From Tritrichomonas musculus (Eukaryota > Parabasalia > Tritrichomonadida > Tritrichomonadidae): DNA of 64,000 nucleotides. This document shows, in pieces, positions 46,472 to 60,800 of the stretch; the stretch's first letter is position 1, and every line of letters starts with the position of its first letter. The translations under genes and the position numbers were made by a program. The DNA lies in the NCBI GenBank assembly GCA_039105265.1, contig JAPFFF010000002.1:1922001-1986000 (forward strand), given 5' to 3'. The notes under the pieces are model-generated. The model ran no database searches. It was not told the DNA's origin and was given only the letters and a program-made list of their open reading frames with translations.

Positions 46472-47602
46472 ATAAACTCAATAAAATAATGTTCATCTCT
46501 TACACAATTCTATGAAAAAGTGAATAAATTGAATAAATTTTCTCAAAAAAATTGAAAAAATATTATCAATTTTTTTTCAGAGGAAATTTTATGGATTTTT
46601 AATTTCATTGAATCTTATTATTTTGAATAAATTCGTTCAAATATTTGAGAATATTATATCATATATTGCTTTGTTATTTGAAACATGTTTATCTTCATAT
46701 ATTTATTGAATTTCAAAACAATTAAATATATAATAATGAAATAATATTCATTTCATATCAAATGGTAAGATGTTATAATTATATAAGTATAAAAAATTGG
46801 AAAAAATAAACGGTTATCCTCAGCCATTCCCAAATAAAATAAAAATAGTGGTTTAATAAAATATTATTTAAATCCTTATATTCTTTTTCATTAATTTTTT
46901 TACATTGTTTTTTTCAAAAAATTTATTAATTTTTGAATAATGTAAACTTTTGAAAATGTGAGAAACGATTATTTTTTAGTCAAATTATAATTATTTTCTT
47001 ATTGGCCAAAAGAAAAAAGTTTAAAACTTTGGATCGTTTGTCCGATAAAGAAGACCCAAAATTATAAATCTCGTAAAATTATACGGGTAATAATGGAAAT
47101 TTATTGCATCACGAATGCCAGGTCAATAGGAATCCACTAAAAAAAGTTTTTATTACACATATGTAGAGAGAAAAGCAGTTTTCCCAAATCTTGGACGTAC
47201 AGATAAAATAGCATCCGGAGTTAAAAGCGAGGATATCGATAATTGAAGAAGATTCAGAACAGCATTTACCCAATTTATCTTTTGATTATTAGATATCAGC
47301 TACAAGTGCCAAGTTATGGCCAAAATTATAATGGTCATTGGAACCGAGTCAAGCAAGCTTATAATCAATACCGAACAAAGCTTGTTTACACCATTGATAT
47401 AAAGTTTAAACTCGATTAAATTTTAAACTTTTTCTATTATTTTTATTTTTTTTTAATTCAAAAATTCTGAACTTATGCTTCCAGAGAAAAAAAAAATGTT
47501 CATCTCCCGATAGCTACTTTTTTAAAAAACACATAGAAAATTTTAAATTAAATACATTCAAAAAAATTGTGTAAGAGATGAACATTATTTTATGAAGTTT
47601 AT
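46472..47602. repeat. Small decayed DNA element with 38-bp inverted ends
   Basis: 46472-46509 and 47565-47602 are inverted repeats of 38 bp with about two mismatches (shared core TGTTCATCTCTTACACAATT). The interior from about 46990 to 47400 is less AT-rich and, with interruptions, encodes words such as LGRTDKIASGVKSEDIDN and SYGQNYNGHWNRVKQAYNQY, so it may be an old transposase remnant. No target repeat is visible. The family cannot be named. Confidence 0.45.
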
Positions 47603-50600
47603 AAAATGCTTTTTTTCTGGATCATTTTGAATGGCCTTTCAATCAATTTGAATAGCTCTCTCAAAACATTCTATACCAATACAATTTTTTTTCTATAACT
47701 CTCTCAATCAAAAGTATATCCAACAACACCCTTAAGAAAATTTCTATAAAAAAGATTTTATAACTTTTTTTAATATATATATATTTATATTCATTTATAA
47801 ATTTATATTTAAATATATATTTAATATTTATCTAATATTTCATGAGATACAAAAAGAAATAATAATATAAAACTTTTTATGATATTTATTTTATTATTAG
47901 AATTATATAACTTTTTGTGAAAGACATTATGATTTTATATCATATATAAACCTTCTTATTAATAATATTAATTGCATATATTATTCATTTTCCTGTGTTT
48001 ATATAAATTATATAAATTATATATTATATATATAACAATATTAAATAATTTAAGGAAATATTTACTGCAATATTAATTCTTTTAATATTAAAAAAAAAAT
48101 AAATTTAATTTCTTTTTATGTTAAAAGCTTTTTTAGGAAAAATATTATCAAATGATTTTTATGAATATATTTATATATTTATATTATAGATATATAAATA
48201 GAATAATATAATATAAGTAAATCATAGAAAGATAGATATAATCTTATTTTAATAAAAAAATAATTTATGAAAAAGTTTAAAAATATTTTTTCTATTTGAG
48301 AATATTTGAAAGATTAATTCAATATATAATTTTTGGTTTTTTTTATTTTGATAATATTTATTGATGCATATAATATTTAACATGTAACAATATTTAAATA
48401 ATATATAGTTATAATTAAAATAATAAATAGAGATAAATATATAAAAATAAATGTTTACTGAATAAAATAAATTTAAATTAATTTAATCAATTATTAAAAA
48501 TTGTTCATATATTTCAACTTTTTCTGAAATAATTATTTTATTCATTTTTTTTGTGAAATTATTTCTTTCCTGTAAAAATGAAATAAATAACATAAAACTA
48601 AGACCAAAATTATAAAAAAATATTTCAATCATAAAAATATTTTATTTCTAAACTATCTAAACTTTTTCCGAAAGAGCAACCATTGAATTTATTTTCTAAC
48701 AGCAGTTATAAGATTTTTGTGTTTTGAAAGGTTTATATATTTTACAGCAGTACTCCCTTAACCAAATATGTGTATAGTAACGGCAAAAATATAAAATTGC
48801 TTTATTTTTTAAATATATATTGTAATTAATGTATTATTAAATATTGAATATAATATTGTCTGGTTTTAATCGATAAATGCATCGGTAAACAAAAAACTTT
48901 TTTTGTGAAAAATAATTACAATAAATATTCAATTTAATAAAAATATTTTTTTTTCATATCTTTTTATTATATTGTTTTTTCGATATATTTTATATATTTA
49001 TATTATTATGTTAAATTGGTTATATTATTTATTATATCTTTAACTTTTAATATTTGCATTTGTTTTAATTATTAAAATTATATTTATACTGCAAAGGTGA
49101 TATTTATGTTTTTCTTCATGTTAGCATGTTAGTTTACTCTTGTGAGCATAATATAATACATTATTACTATCATCAGCATGACCAAGGTTTGATTTTTATT
49201 TTGACATAAAAATTGATGCTAGAACTCATATTCACTAAAATTACTCTAAATACATGAATGTATATCTCGTTGGTAAACAAAACAATAATTCTTCTTGGTT
49301 TCAATCAATAAAAAAAAGGAATTTCGTTCTTTGGTATATTAAAAATTTATATTTTATTTTTTATATTTTTATTAACTCAAAGCATAATATAATTATTTCA
49401 ATTTTGTTATATTTTATTTTTAGATTTATTCATTTATTCAGTATCAATAGAAAATTGATCATTGAAAAAAAAATTCAGAATGTATTTTGAATTCATATCT
49501 CAATATTTTTGAATATATATATCAATATATATCTTAATATTTATGAGATATTGAAATATTTGAAATAACCTTTTAAAAAGTGTTTACATTTTATGACAAT
49601 TTTAATATAAATATTCATTGATTGTAAACATGTATATTCATTTATTTATATCTAATATATATATTATGTTTAATATAAAATATTGTAAATTGATATTGCA
49701 GCTAATATCAATGGATTAATGAAATTATCGAGGTCCATATTTAAAAGAAATTCTTAGATGCACCTATCGAGTAGTTTGTTGCAATTATTAGTTCATTTTA
49801 TTTCATACACGAATAAAAATAATATTTTAAATTTGTAAGAAATAAAATTAACCAGAATCCTCTAAAATAATAAAAGTTTAACAAAAAACTAATTTTTTTT
49901 TTTTAAATTCTTTATATTTAGTTCATTTTTAAATATATACCTCAGGAGCATGCTAATATCAATATATGTTACAGAATAAGGTATTATATTTATTAAATCT
50001 TTCTCAAATAATGTTAGATAGAAAAGATATTCTAATTATAATAATATTAAAAAAGTTCAAAATTTCCCTTTAAAATTAAAATCATAGAGCCTATTTGCGA
50101 TATTAATAAATATATATAAAAGAACAATGTAAAAAAATAAATAATTTGGTGGATATTTTCAAAATATTGAAAAATCCAAAATACGTTATTTTCGTTACTA
50201 TACACATAACCAAATTTGAATACTTTTTATTGAATTTTTTTTTTTAAAACAATTTTTTAAACAAAAAGTTTAAATTTAAATTTTTATTCAAACTTTTAAA
50301 TATTATCGTAATATTCAGTCTGACCGATTCTATGAGATTATTCAAATTAATTGAGATATTTTTTTGAAGTCAATAATTTATATATAACTCATAAAAAAAA
50401 CAATATATAAACAATTAAACATTTGAATATAAATAATAACATTATTTTATAATATATAATAATATTAAAAAGTGCTATTAAAGCAGTATATGAAAAATCA
50501 AATTTAAATCATTCTGAAAAAATTAATTGTAATTAAATAAATTAAATAGATAAATCATTTGATGTTTATTAATAGCAAATCAGTTATTTGTTCAGCAAAA

Positions 50601-51814
50601 AATAATGTATTTTTTAAAAATGAAATATTCGTAAATAGAACTCAATTTCAACTCCAAAATTTTAGATTGGAAAAAAAAATAGTATTATATATTAACAATT
50701 ATTTATCAAAAATATTATTTATCAGGTATTTGGCGAGAAAACGAACCTCGACAAAAAAATTCGAACGATAGATTCAATTCTTTCAAATTATTTGAAGGAA
50801 AAACTCACAATTTACTCGTTAGACGATTAGAATTTCAATAAATTATTTTCATGCTAATTATTGAAAATTGAATATCATTGAAAGTATGTATTATTTATTA
50901 TATATATTTCTTGATCAATTATATATATACATTTAATATAATTTTTAAATAAATTATATATATAAAAATAAATAACAAATTAATAAATAAATCTAATGTA
51001 ATCCTTTGTTATTATATTAAAATACATAAAAATAACATTATAAGGTCAATTTATAACCATATCTCTCTTTTTATATTAATCTATTTTTATTTTGATAAAA
51101 TTTGAATAAATATCTCATTAAAATAAAAATATAATTTTAATAATATATATATAATTACATGAATCTGCATTTATATTCAAAATATTAATATTTTTATTGA
51201 ATATTAGAATCTATAAAAAAATATTAATCGTTTTTTATCTGAAAAATTTATTTAATAATTTCAATTAATTCAAAAAATTTGGGACCTATATCTCAATTTT
51301 CATTGAATTTTGAGAAATATTCTCAAATAATATTACAACTCTGGTAATATTTTTCTTTCAAATTTTTTAAATGGTCAAATAAGAATTGAAATCGGTCAAA
51401 AATTATTGGATTTACTTAACTTTTTCACCTTTCGCTATTAAATAACGTTTTTTTTTTTGAAAGGTGAAAAATTCTATATGATAATAATTACTTTTTGATA
51501 ATCCTTTTATTTTCGAATAATATCAAAATCAATTTTTTTTTTACCTATTTATAAACATTTTTACCTATTTTTATAAACATTTTCCTTAATTTTGATTTGA
51601 ATTATATTGTATTTTAGAAATCTTTCAAATTTCAATTTAAATTTTTCAATTAATTATTGAAAACTGTTATTACTTTCTTTTAAAAATCAAAACACTTGGT
51701 TTAACAATCATATTTAATTTATTTAAGAAAACTTTCAAAAATAATTATATTTATCAAATAAAGAAACATTTTGTTCTGAATATTGAGATTCATTGAAAAT
51801 TCCATCCATTTTTT

Positions 51815-51825
51815 TCATTTCATTA
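51815..51825 (+). promoter_or_regulatory. Initiator (Inr)-like motifs of the Pmp-like gene
   Basis: Two overlapping matches, TCATTT (51815-51820) and TCATTA (51820-51825), lie 11-21 bp before the ATG at 51836. Trichomonad promoters are known to use an initiator close to TCA[Y]T[A/T] within about 20 bp of the start codon. Confidence 0.5.
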
Positions 51826-51835
51826 AAAAATTTAA

Positions 51836-54800
51836 ATGCTTTTTTACATTTACACGCTACTTTGCTTAGGTCGGTCTTTTCGCTTTGCCGAAAAGATCGG
51901 TAGCAAACATCAAAGCAAAAGGATTTTTGATGTTACTCAAGATTTAAATAATACTATTTTTTATGATTCACCATTATTCATAAACACAAGCAGTAAAGTT
52001 GTTATTTTTAATAGCACGTTCGAATCCATTATTGGAGAAGATGGAAGCGCTGGTGCCATAGTAGCTGTTGGCGAAACTATATTTAACCTTATTGAATGCA
52101 ATTTTACATTAAACCAAGGCTCTCAAGATGGTGGTGCTGTGTATTTAAATACTAAGGGATTTTCTCTTACAGGCTGCTTCTTTAAAGAAAATAAATGTAA
52201 ATCTGATAATAAAAAAGATATTCCAAGGGGTGGTGCACTTTATGTTGTAAGAGTTTCTGATAAACACCTAATTGATTCTTGCACATTTGAAAACAATGAA
52301 GCAAGATCATTTGGCGGATCTATTTTTATCGAATTTACCGGTTCATTCGATCCCGGATTTAATTCACCTGTAATTATTAGAAACTGCGAATTCATTGGAA
52401 GTAAATCATTAGAACAAGGTGGAGGAGCAATTTCTAGCGGCGAACAAAGCATCTTTGGCTCAGAATCAGACGGAGATATACTAATTGAAAATTGTAATTT
52501 CACACAATGCAGTGCATCTCTTGGCGGAGCTCTATATTTCCATGAAGGAACAAAAAAAGGCGATGAACAAAAGTACATTATTAATTGCATTTTTGATGGC
52601 AATTTGGCAACTGTTCATGGAAGTTGCATTTTCAGCTTGACTTATGATTTAATATTAAATGGGTCTACTACTTTTAAAAATAATAAAGGCGGCAATATTA
52701 GTTTTCTTTACATAAGAATGGCTGCAAATCCTCCAGTGATCGATGGTGTTATCTTTGAAAGCAATAGTTGCAATTTTTTTGTTCAAGCTACAAATTTACC
52801 AATTAATTTTACAAATTGCATTTTTAGATCATATTCTTCTTTCAGCTTATTTGATTCAGATAGCTTTTTGGGAAGCCAACATACTTTCACAAAATGCGTT
52901 TTCACAAGTAATGATGGCAAGATTCCTATTTCTTTATCGAAAAATAACTTTTATTTCAAGTCCTGCAATTTTTCGTATAATAAAAATGGCGTATTTGAAA
53001 TTTCTGGTCAAGCCATTGTTAAATTTGAAGATTGCGATTTTGAATACAATACAATTTCAACTAGTGGAGGAGCAATTCATGTTTCATCATTATCACAGCA
53101 AATGACCATTACACAATGTAGATTTAAGGAGAACGAGGCAAAAGAAAATGGTGGATCGATATATATATCTAACACCAAGCAAGTAGATAGCCCGCTCGAG
53201 CTTTTGGATTGCCTTTTTGATAATTGCAAGGCTAAAAAAGGTACATTTGTTTACAGCGAACGTTGCCAAATTAATTTGGTTTATTCTCGATTCCAAAATA
53301 ATACAAATGGCGATTATATTTATATTAAGATGGAAGGTACCGGCGAACCTTTAATTGATAATTGCGTTTTCTCTCATAATTCTGGTTCAATTGGCTTGGA
53401 TATACCCAGAGGCTTAACTGTCACAAATTCATTATTCACAAATTCAGATTCAATCAACCAAGGTTTTTTGGATACTTCAAAACTTAATCAAGATAGCACT
53501 TTCTCTTTCACAAATGTGACATTTGAATTTTCAACAAAATATACAGCTCTTGAACTTTTAAATGGAAAATTTAATATCATAAATTGCAAATTTAATAATA
53601 ATACAGGAAATGGTCTTTCCGCAGGAGCGCTTGTTGTTAAAAATAATGCAGAACTCGAAATTTCTTATTGCACTTTTTACGGAAATAAAGCAACATATCA
53701 TGGCGGTGCAGTCTATGTTGAGATACCAAATTTCCAAATTAATAATTGTCATTTCACCGATAATCTCTGTTACGAATTTGATGGAGGAGATGATCGACCG
53801 TCGAGCGGAGGAGCTTTATATATTAAATATTCAACTCAAATTACTGTTAATTCATGCATTTTTGAGCGAAATGAAGCTAAATCATCAGCTGGATCAATTT
53901 TTCTTGAATATTCAACAAATAAACGATCAGATCTATTAACTATTGACAATCCTGCTATCATTACCAGTTGCATCTTTACCGATTCTGTTTCTGGAAAGCA
54001 GGGCGGTGCAATAAGCGGTGGATTTCTTGACAATGGCCGACTCAATAAAGATGGTGACTTGCAGATGGATAATTGTACCTTTACTAACTGCCAAGCTTTA
54101 AGAGGAGGTGCATTATACTTTTTAGATGGAACTACTAATGGTGATGAAGATAAAGAAATAAAAAATTGTACATTTATATGTTGCTCTGCTAAAGAAGGTG
54201 AAGGATATGCAATATCTTGCCGCGCATATCAGCTTACAATAACCGAATGCATTTTTAAACAACACCGTTCATCACTTTTTGAAAAAGATCAACTAGAACA
54301 TTCTATATTATTTATTGATATGGACGAAGAAAATGCTTCACCCAAACTCGCTTTCAATACATTTGAAGACAACACAAGAGTTTCAGCCCTTACTATCAAA
54401 GCTAAATGCCCAGTTTCCATCAGCATGTTAATGTTCAACAACTATAAATTCAGTACATTTGGACAAACATCATGCCTTAATCTTGGAGCATGGGAAGTTG
54501 AAGGCTTACTTACACTTGATCAGTGCAAATTCACGAACATTACCAATTCAATTTGCATTTCATCCATAGGAGCCAATGGCAATGCGAACTTCAATAAATG
54601 TGAATTTGAAAACATTGCAATGAAGCTGCCAGGCGACATGGTTGTACAATGTGGAACATGCATTCAATCACTTTCAGGAGCAAATACCAATCTTGTTATA
54701 GAAGGATGCCGTTTTACTAATGTTGAAGCTGAGAATGCTATGGGAGGTGCCATTTATGCATTTGCAGAAAGCACTGATATCAAAGGATGCATATTTAGGA

Positions 54801-57800
54801 ATTGTAAAGTCACTGGAGAAGAAGGAGTGATTACACAAGGAGGAGCCATCTGGCTTGATGCAGAATCTGTTCAAAAAGAAGAATTGATTGCTAACTGTAT
54901 CTTTGAAAATTGTTCCTCAACACACAGTGGAGGAGCAGTCTTCTTACATTGCTATGACAAAGAAAATTCAAGAAGATCAATCAGTGAAAGTGATCGTGGT
55001 AATCTCAGTGTTCGCTTTATGTCATGTAACTTCACTGGCTGCCGATCCACAGTTGAAGGAGGTGCTATTTCAAGTGGAATGATCATGGAAGAAGGCCAAC
55101 CAGCAGTTGGTGCCAATGATCTTTCTCTTTCGCTTTGCTTCTTTACTGAATGTGAATCCGGAAGTGGTGGAGCTATATACATCAAAGATGGTACCCCAGA
55201 AGGAGATGAAGAAACACAAATCATGTCATGTCATTTCATCAGCTGTTATGCTAGTAGTGGAGAAGGGCATGCCATTTCAACGCGATCATACTCATTTTCC
55301 ATGTCATCAAATACATTCATGAAACATTATCGAGGAGAAAACAATCCAGATCATTGTATTTTATACATCAATATGAACGAAGCTGATGCTCCATTAAGCA
55401 TCAACTACAATACATTTGAAGACAACACAGGAGTTTCAGCCCTTACCATCAAAGCTAAATGCCTAGTTTCCATCAGCATGTTAATGTTCAACAACTATAA
55501 ATTCAGTACATTTGGACAAACATCATGCATTGATCTTGGAGCATGGGAAGTTGAAGGCTTACTTACACTTGATCAGTGCAAATTCACGAACATTACCAAT
55601 TCAATTTGCATTTCATCCACAGGAGCCAATGGCAATGCGAACTTCAATAAATGTGAATTTGAAAACATTGCAATGAAGCTGCCAGGCGGCATGGTTGAAC
55701 AATGTGGAGCATGCATTCGATCACTTTCAGGAGCAAATACCAATCTTGTTATAGAAGGATGCCGTTTTACTAATGTTGAAGCTGAGAATGCTATAGGAGG
55801 TGCCATTTATGCATTTGCAGAAAGCACTGATATCAAAGGATGCATATTTAGGAATTGTAAAGTCACTGGAGAAGAAGGAGTGATTACACAAGGAGGAGCC
55901 ATCTGGCTTGATGCAGAATCTGTTCAAAAAGAAGAATTGATTGCTAACTGTATCTTTGAAAATTGTTCCTCAACACACAGTGGAGGAGCAGTCTTCTTAC
56001 ATTGCTATGACAAAGAAAATTCAAGAAGATCAATCAGTGAAAGTGATCGTGGTAATCTCAGTGTTCGCTTTATGTCATGTAACTTCACTGGCTGCCAATC
56101 CACAGTTGAAGGAGGTGCTATTTCAAGTGGAATGATCATGGAAGAAGGCCAACCAGCAGTTGGTGCCAATGATCTTTCTCTTTCGCTTTGCTTCTTTACT
56201 GAATGTGAATCCGGAAGTGGTGGAGCTATATACATCAAAGATGGTACCCCAGAAGGAGATGAAGAAACACAAATCATGTCATGTCATTTCATCAGCTGTT
56301 ATGCTAGTAGTGGAGAAGGGCATGCCATTTCAACGCGATCATACTCATTTTCCATGTCATCAAATACATTCATGAAACATTATCGAGGAGAAAACAATCC
56401 AGATCATTGTATTTTATACATCAATATGAACGAAGCTGATGCTCCATTAAGCATCAACTACAATACATTTGAAGACAACACAGGAGTTTCAGCCCTTACC
56501 ATCAAAGCTAAATGCCTAGTTTCCATCAGCATGTTAATGTTCAACAACTATAAATTCAGTACATTTGGACAAACATCATGCATTGATCTTGGAGCATGGG
56601 AAGTTGAAGGCTTACTTACACTTGATCAGTGCAAATTCACGAACATTACCAATTCAATTTGCATTTCATCCATAGGAGCCAATGGCAATGCGAACTTCAA
56701 TAAATGTGAATTTGAAAACATTGCAATGAAGCTGCCAGGCGGCATGGTTGAACAATGTGGAGCATGCATTCGATCACTTTCAGGAGCAAATACCAATCTT
56801 GTTATAGAAGGATGCCGTTTTACTAATGTTGAAGCTGAGAATGCTATAGGAGGTGCCATTTATGCATTTGCAGAAAGCACTGATATCAAAGGATGCATAT
56901 TTAGGAATTGTAAAGTCACTGGAGAAGAAGGAGTGATTACACAAGGAGGAGCCATCTGGCTTGATGCAGAATCTGTTCAAAAAGAAGAATTGATTGCTAA
57001 CTGTATCTTTGAAAATTGTTCCTCAACACACAGTGGAGGAGCAGTCTTCTTACATTGCTATGACAAAGAAAATTCAAGAAGATCAATCAGTGAAAGTGAT
57101 CGTGGTAATCTCAGTGTTCGCTTTATGTCATGTAACTTCACTGGCTGCCAATCCACAGTTGAAGGAGGTGCTATTTCAAGTGGAATGATCATGGAAGAAG
57201 GCCAACCAGCAGTTGGTGCCAATGATCTTTCTCTTTCGCTTTGCTTCTTTACTGAATGTGAATCCGGAAGTGGTGGAGCTATATACATCAAAGATGGTAC
57301 CCCAGAAGGAGATGAAGAAACACAAATCATGTCATGTCATTTCATCAGCTGTTATGCTAGTAGTGGAGAAGGGCATGCCATTTCAACGCGATCATACTCA
57401 TTTTCCATGTCATCAAATACATTCATGAAACATTATCGAGGAGAAAACAATCCAGATCATTGTATTTTATACATCAATATGAACGAAGCTGATGCTCCAT
57501 TAAGCATCAACTACAATACATTTGAAGACAACACAGGAGTTTCAGCCCTTACCATCAAAGCTAAATGCCTAGTTTCCATCAGCATGTTAATGTTCAACAA
57601 CTATAAATTCAGTACATTTGGACAAACATCATGCCTTAATCTTGGAGCATGGGAAGTTGAAGGCTTACTTACACTTGATCAGTGCAAATTCACGAACATT
57701 ACCAATTCAATTTGCATTTCATCCACAGGAGCCAATGGCAATGCGAACTTCAATAAATGTGAATTTGAAAACATTGCAATGAAGCTGCCAGGCGGCATGG

Positions 57801-60800
57801 TTGAACAATGTGGAGCATGCATTCGATCACTTTCAGGAGCAAATACCAATCTTGTTATAGAAGGATGCCGTTTTACTAATGTTGAAGCTGAGAATGCTAT
57901 AGGAGGTGCCATTTATGCATTTGCAGAAAGCACTGATATCAAAGGATGCATATTTAGGAATTGTAAAGTCACTGGAGAAGAAGGAGTGATTACACAAGGA
58001 GGAGCCATCTGGCTTGATGCATCCTCTATCCAAAAAGAAGAATTGATTGCTAACTGTATCTTTGAAAATTGTTCCTCAACACACAGTGGAGGAGCAGTCT
58101 TCTTACATTGCTATGACAAAGAAAATTCAAGAAGATCAATCAGTGAAAGTGATCGTGGTAATCTCAGTGTTCGCTTTATGTCATGTAACTTCACTGGCTG
58201 CCGATCCACAGTTGAAGGAGGTGCTATTTCAAGTGGAATGATCATGGAAGAAGGCCAACCAGCAGTTGGTGCCAATGATCTTTCTCTTTCGCTTTGCTTC
58301 TTTACTGAATGTGAATCCGGAAGTGGTGGAGCTATATACATCAAAGATGGTACCCCAGAAGGAGATGAAGAAACACAAATCATGTCATGTCATTTCATCA
58401 GCTGTTATGCTAGTAGTGGAGAAGGGCATGCCATTTCAACGCGATCATACTCATTTTCCATGTCATCAAATACATTCATGAAACATTATCGAGGAGAAAA
58501 CAATCCAGATCATTGTATTTTATACATCAATATGAACGAAGCTGATGCTCCATTAAGCATCAACTACAATACATTTGAAGACAACACAGGAGTTTCAGCC
58601 CTTACCATCAAAGCTAAATGCCTAGTTTCCATCAGCATGTTAATGTTCAACAACTATAAATTCAGTACATTTGGACAAACATCATGCCTTAATCTTGGAG
58701 CATGGGAAGTTGAAGGCTTACTTACACTTGATCAGTGCAAATTCACGAACATTACCAATTCAATTTGCATTTCATCCATAGGAGCCAATGGCAATGCGAA
58801 CTTCAATAAATGTGAATTTGAAAACATTGCAATGAAGCTGCCAGGCGACATGGTTGTACAATGTGGAACATGCATTCAATCACTTTCAGGAGCAAATACC
58901 AATCTTGTTATAGAAGGATGCCGTTTTACTAATGTTGAAGCTGAGAATGCTATGGGAGGTGCCATTTATGCATTTGCAGAAAGCACTGATATCAAAGGAT
59001 GCATATTTAGGAATTGTAAAGTCACTGGAGAAGAAGGAGTGATTACACAAGGAGGAGCCATCTGGCTTGATGCAGAATCTGTTCAAAAAGAAGAATTGAT
59101 TGCTAACTGTATCTTTGAAAATTGTTCCTCAACACACAGTGGAGGAGCAGTCTTCTTACATTGCTATGACAAAGAAAATTCAAGAAGATCAATCAGTGAA
59201 AGTGATCGTGGTAATCTCAGTGTTCGCTTTATGTCATGTAACTTCACTGGCTGCCAATCCACAGTTGAAGGAGGTGCTATTTCAAGTGGAATGATCATGG
59301 AAGAAGGCCAACCAGCAGTTGGTGCCAATGATCTTTCTCTTTCGCTTTGCTTCTTTACTGAATGTGAATCCGGAAGTGGTGGAGCTATATACATCAAAGA
59401 TGGTACCCCAGAAGGAGATGAAGAAACACAAATCATGTCATGTCATTTCATCAGCTGTTATGCTAGTAGTGGAGAAGGGCATGCCATTTCAACGCGATCA
59501 TACTCATTTTCCATGTCATCAAATACATTCATGAAACATTATCGAGGAGAAAACAATCCAGATCATTGTATTTTATACATCAATATGAACGAAGCTGATG
59601 CTCCATTAAGCATCAACTACAATACATTTGAAGACAACACAGGAGTTTCAGCCCTTACTATCAAAGCTAAATGCCTAGTTTCCATCAGCATGTTAATGTT
59701 CAACAACTATAAATTCAGTACATTTGGACAAACATCATGCCTTAATCTTGGAGCATGGGAAGTTGAAGGCTTACTTACACTTGATCAGTGCAAATTCACG
59801 AACATTACCAATTCAATTTGCATTTCATCCATAGGAGCCAATGGCAATGCGAACTTCAATAAATGTGAATTTGAAAACATTGCAATGAAGCTGCCAGGCG
59901 ACATGGTTGTACAATGTGGAACATGCATTCAATCACTTTCAGGAGCAAATACCAATCTTGTTATAGAAGGATGCCGTTTTACTAATGTTGAAGCTGAGAA
60001 TGCTATGGGAGGTGCCATTTATGCATTTGCAGAAAGCACTGATATCAAAGGATGCATATTTAGGAATTGTAAAGTCACTGGAGAAGAAGGAGTGATTACA
60101 CAAGGAGGAGCCATCTGGCTTGATGCAGAATCTGTTCAAAAAGAAGAATTGATTGCTAACTGTATCTTTGAAAATTGTTCCTCAACACACAGTGGAGGAG
60201 CAGTCTTCTTACATTGCTATGACAAAGAAAATTCAAGAAGATCAATCAGTGAAAGTGATCGTGGTAATCTCAGTGTTCGCTTTATGTCATGTAACTTCAC
60301 TGGCTGCCAATCCACAGTTGAAGGAGGTGCTATTTCAAGTGGAATGATCATGGAAGAAGGCCAACCAGCAGTTGGTGCCAATGATCTTTCTCTTTCGCTT
60401 TGCTTCTTTACTGAATGTGAATCCGGAAGTGGTGGAGCTATATACATCAAAGATGGTACCCCAGAAGGAGATGAAGAAACACAAATCATGTCATGTCATT
60501 TCATCAGCTGTTATGCTAGTAGTGGAGAAGGGCATGCCATTTCAACGCGATCATACTCATTTTCCATGTCATCAAATACATTCATGAAACATTATCGAGG
60601 AGAAAACAATCCAGATCATTGTATTTTATACATCAATATGAACGAAGCTGATGCTCCATTAAGCATCAACTACAATACATTTGAAGACAACACAGGAGTT
60701 TCAGCCCTTACTATCAAAGCTAAATGCCTAGTTTCCATCAGCATGTTAATGTTCAACAACTATAAATTCAGTACATTTGGACAAACATCATGCCTTAATC

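Larger units (their letters stand above)
46346..51835. other. AT-rich intergenic region
   Basis: About 5.5 kb with very low GC and many homopolymer runs. No convincing gene on either strand; the short open frames at 49254-49490 and 50559-50771 are biased to Asn/Ile/Lys/Phe and look like chance. A small decayed element with inverted ends lies at 46472-47602. Confidence 0.7.

Noticed and set aside
49254-50771. Small genes at 49254-49490 and 50559-50771
   Set aside because: Composition follows the local AT bias (Asn, Ile, Lys, Phe), with no motif or homologue in the window.
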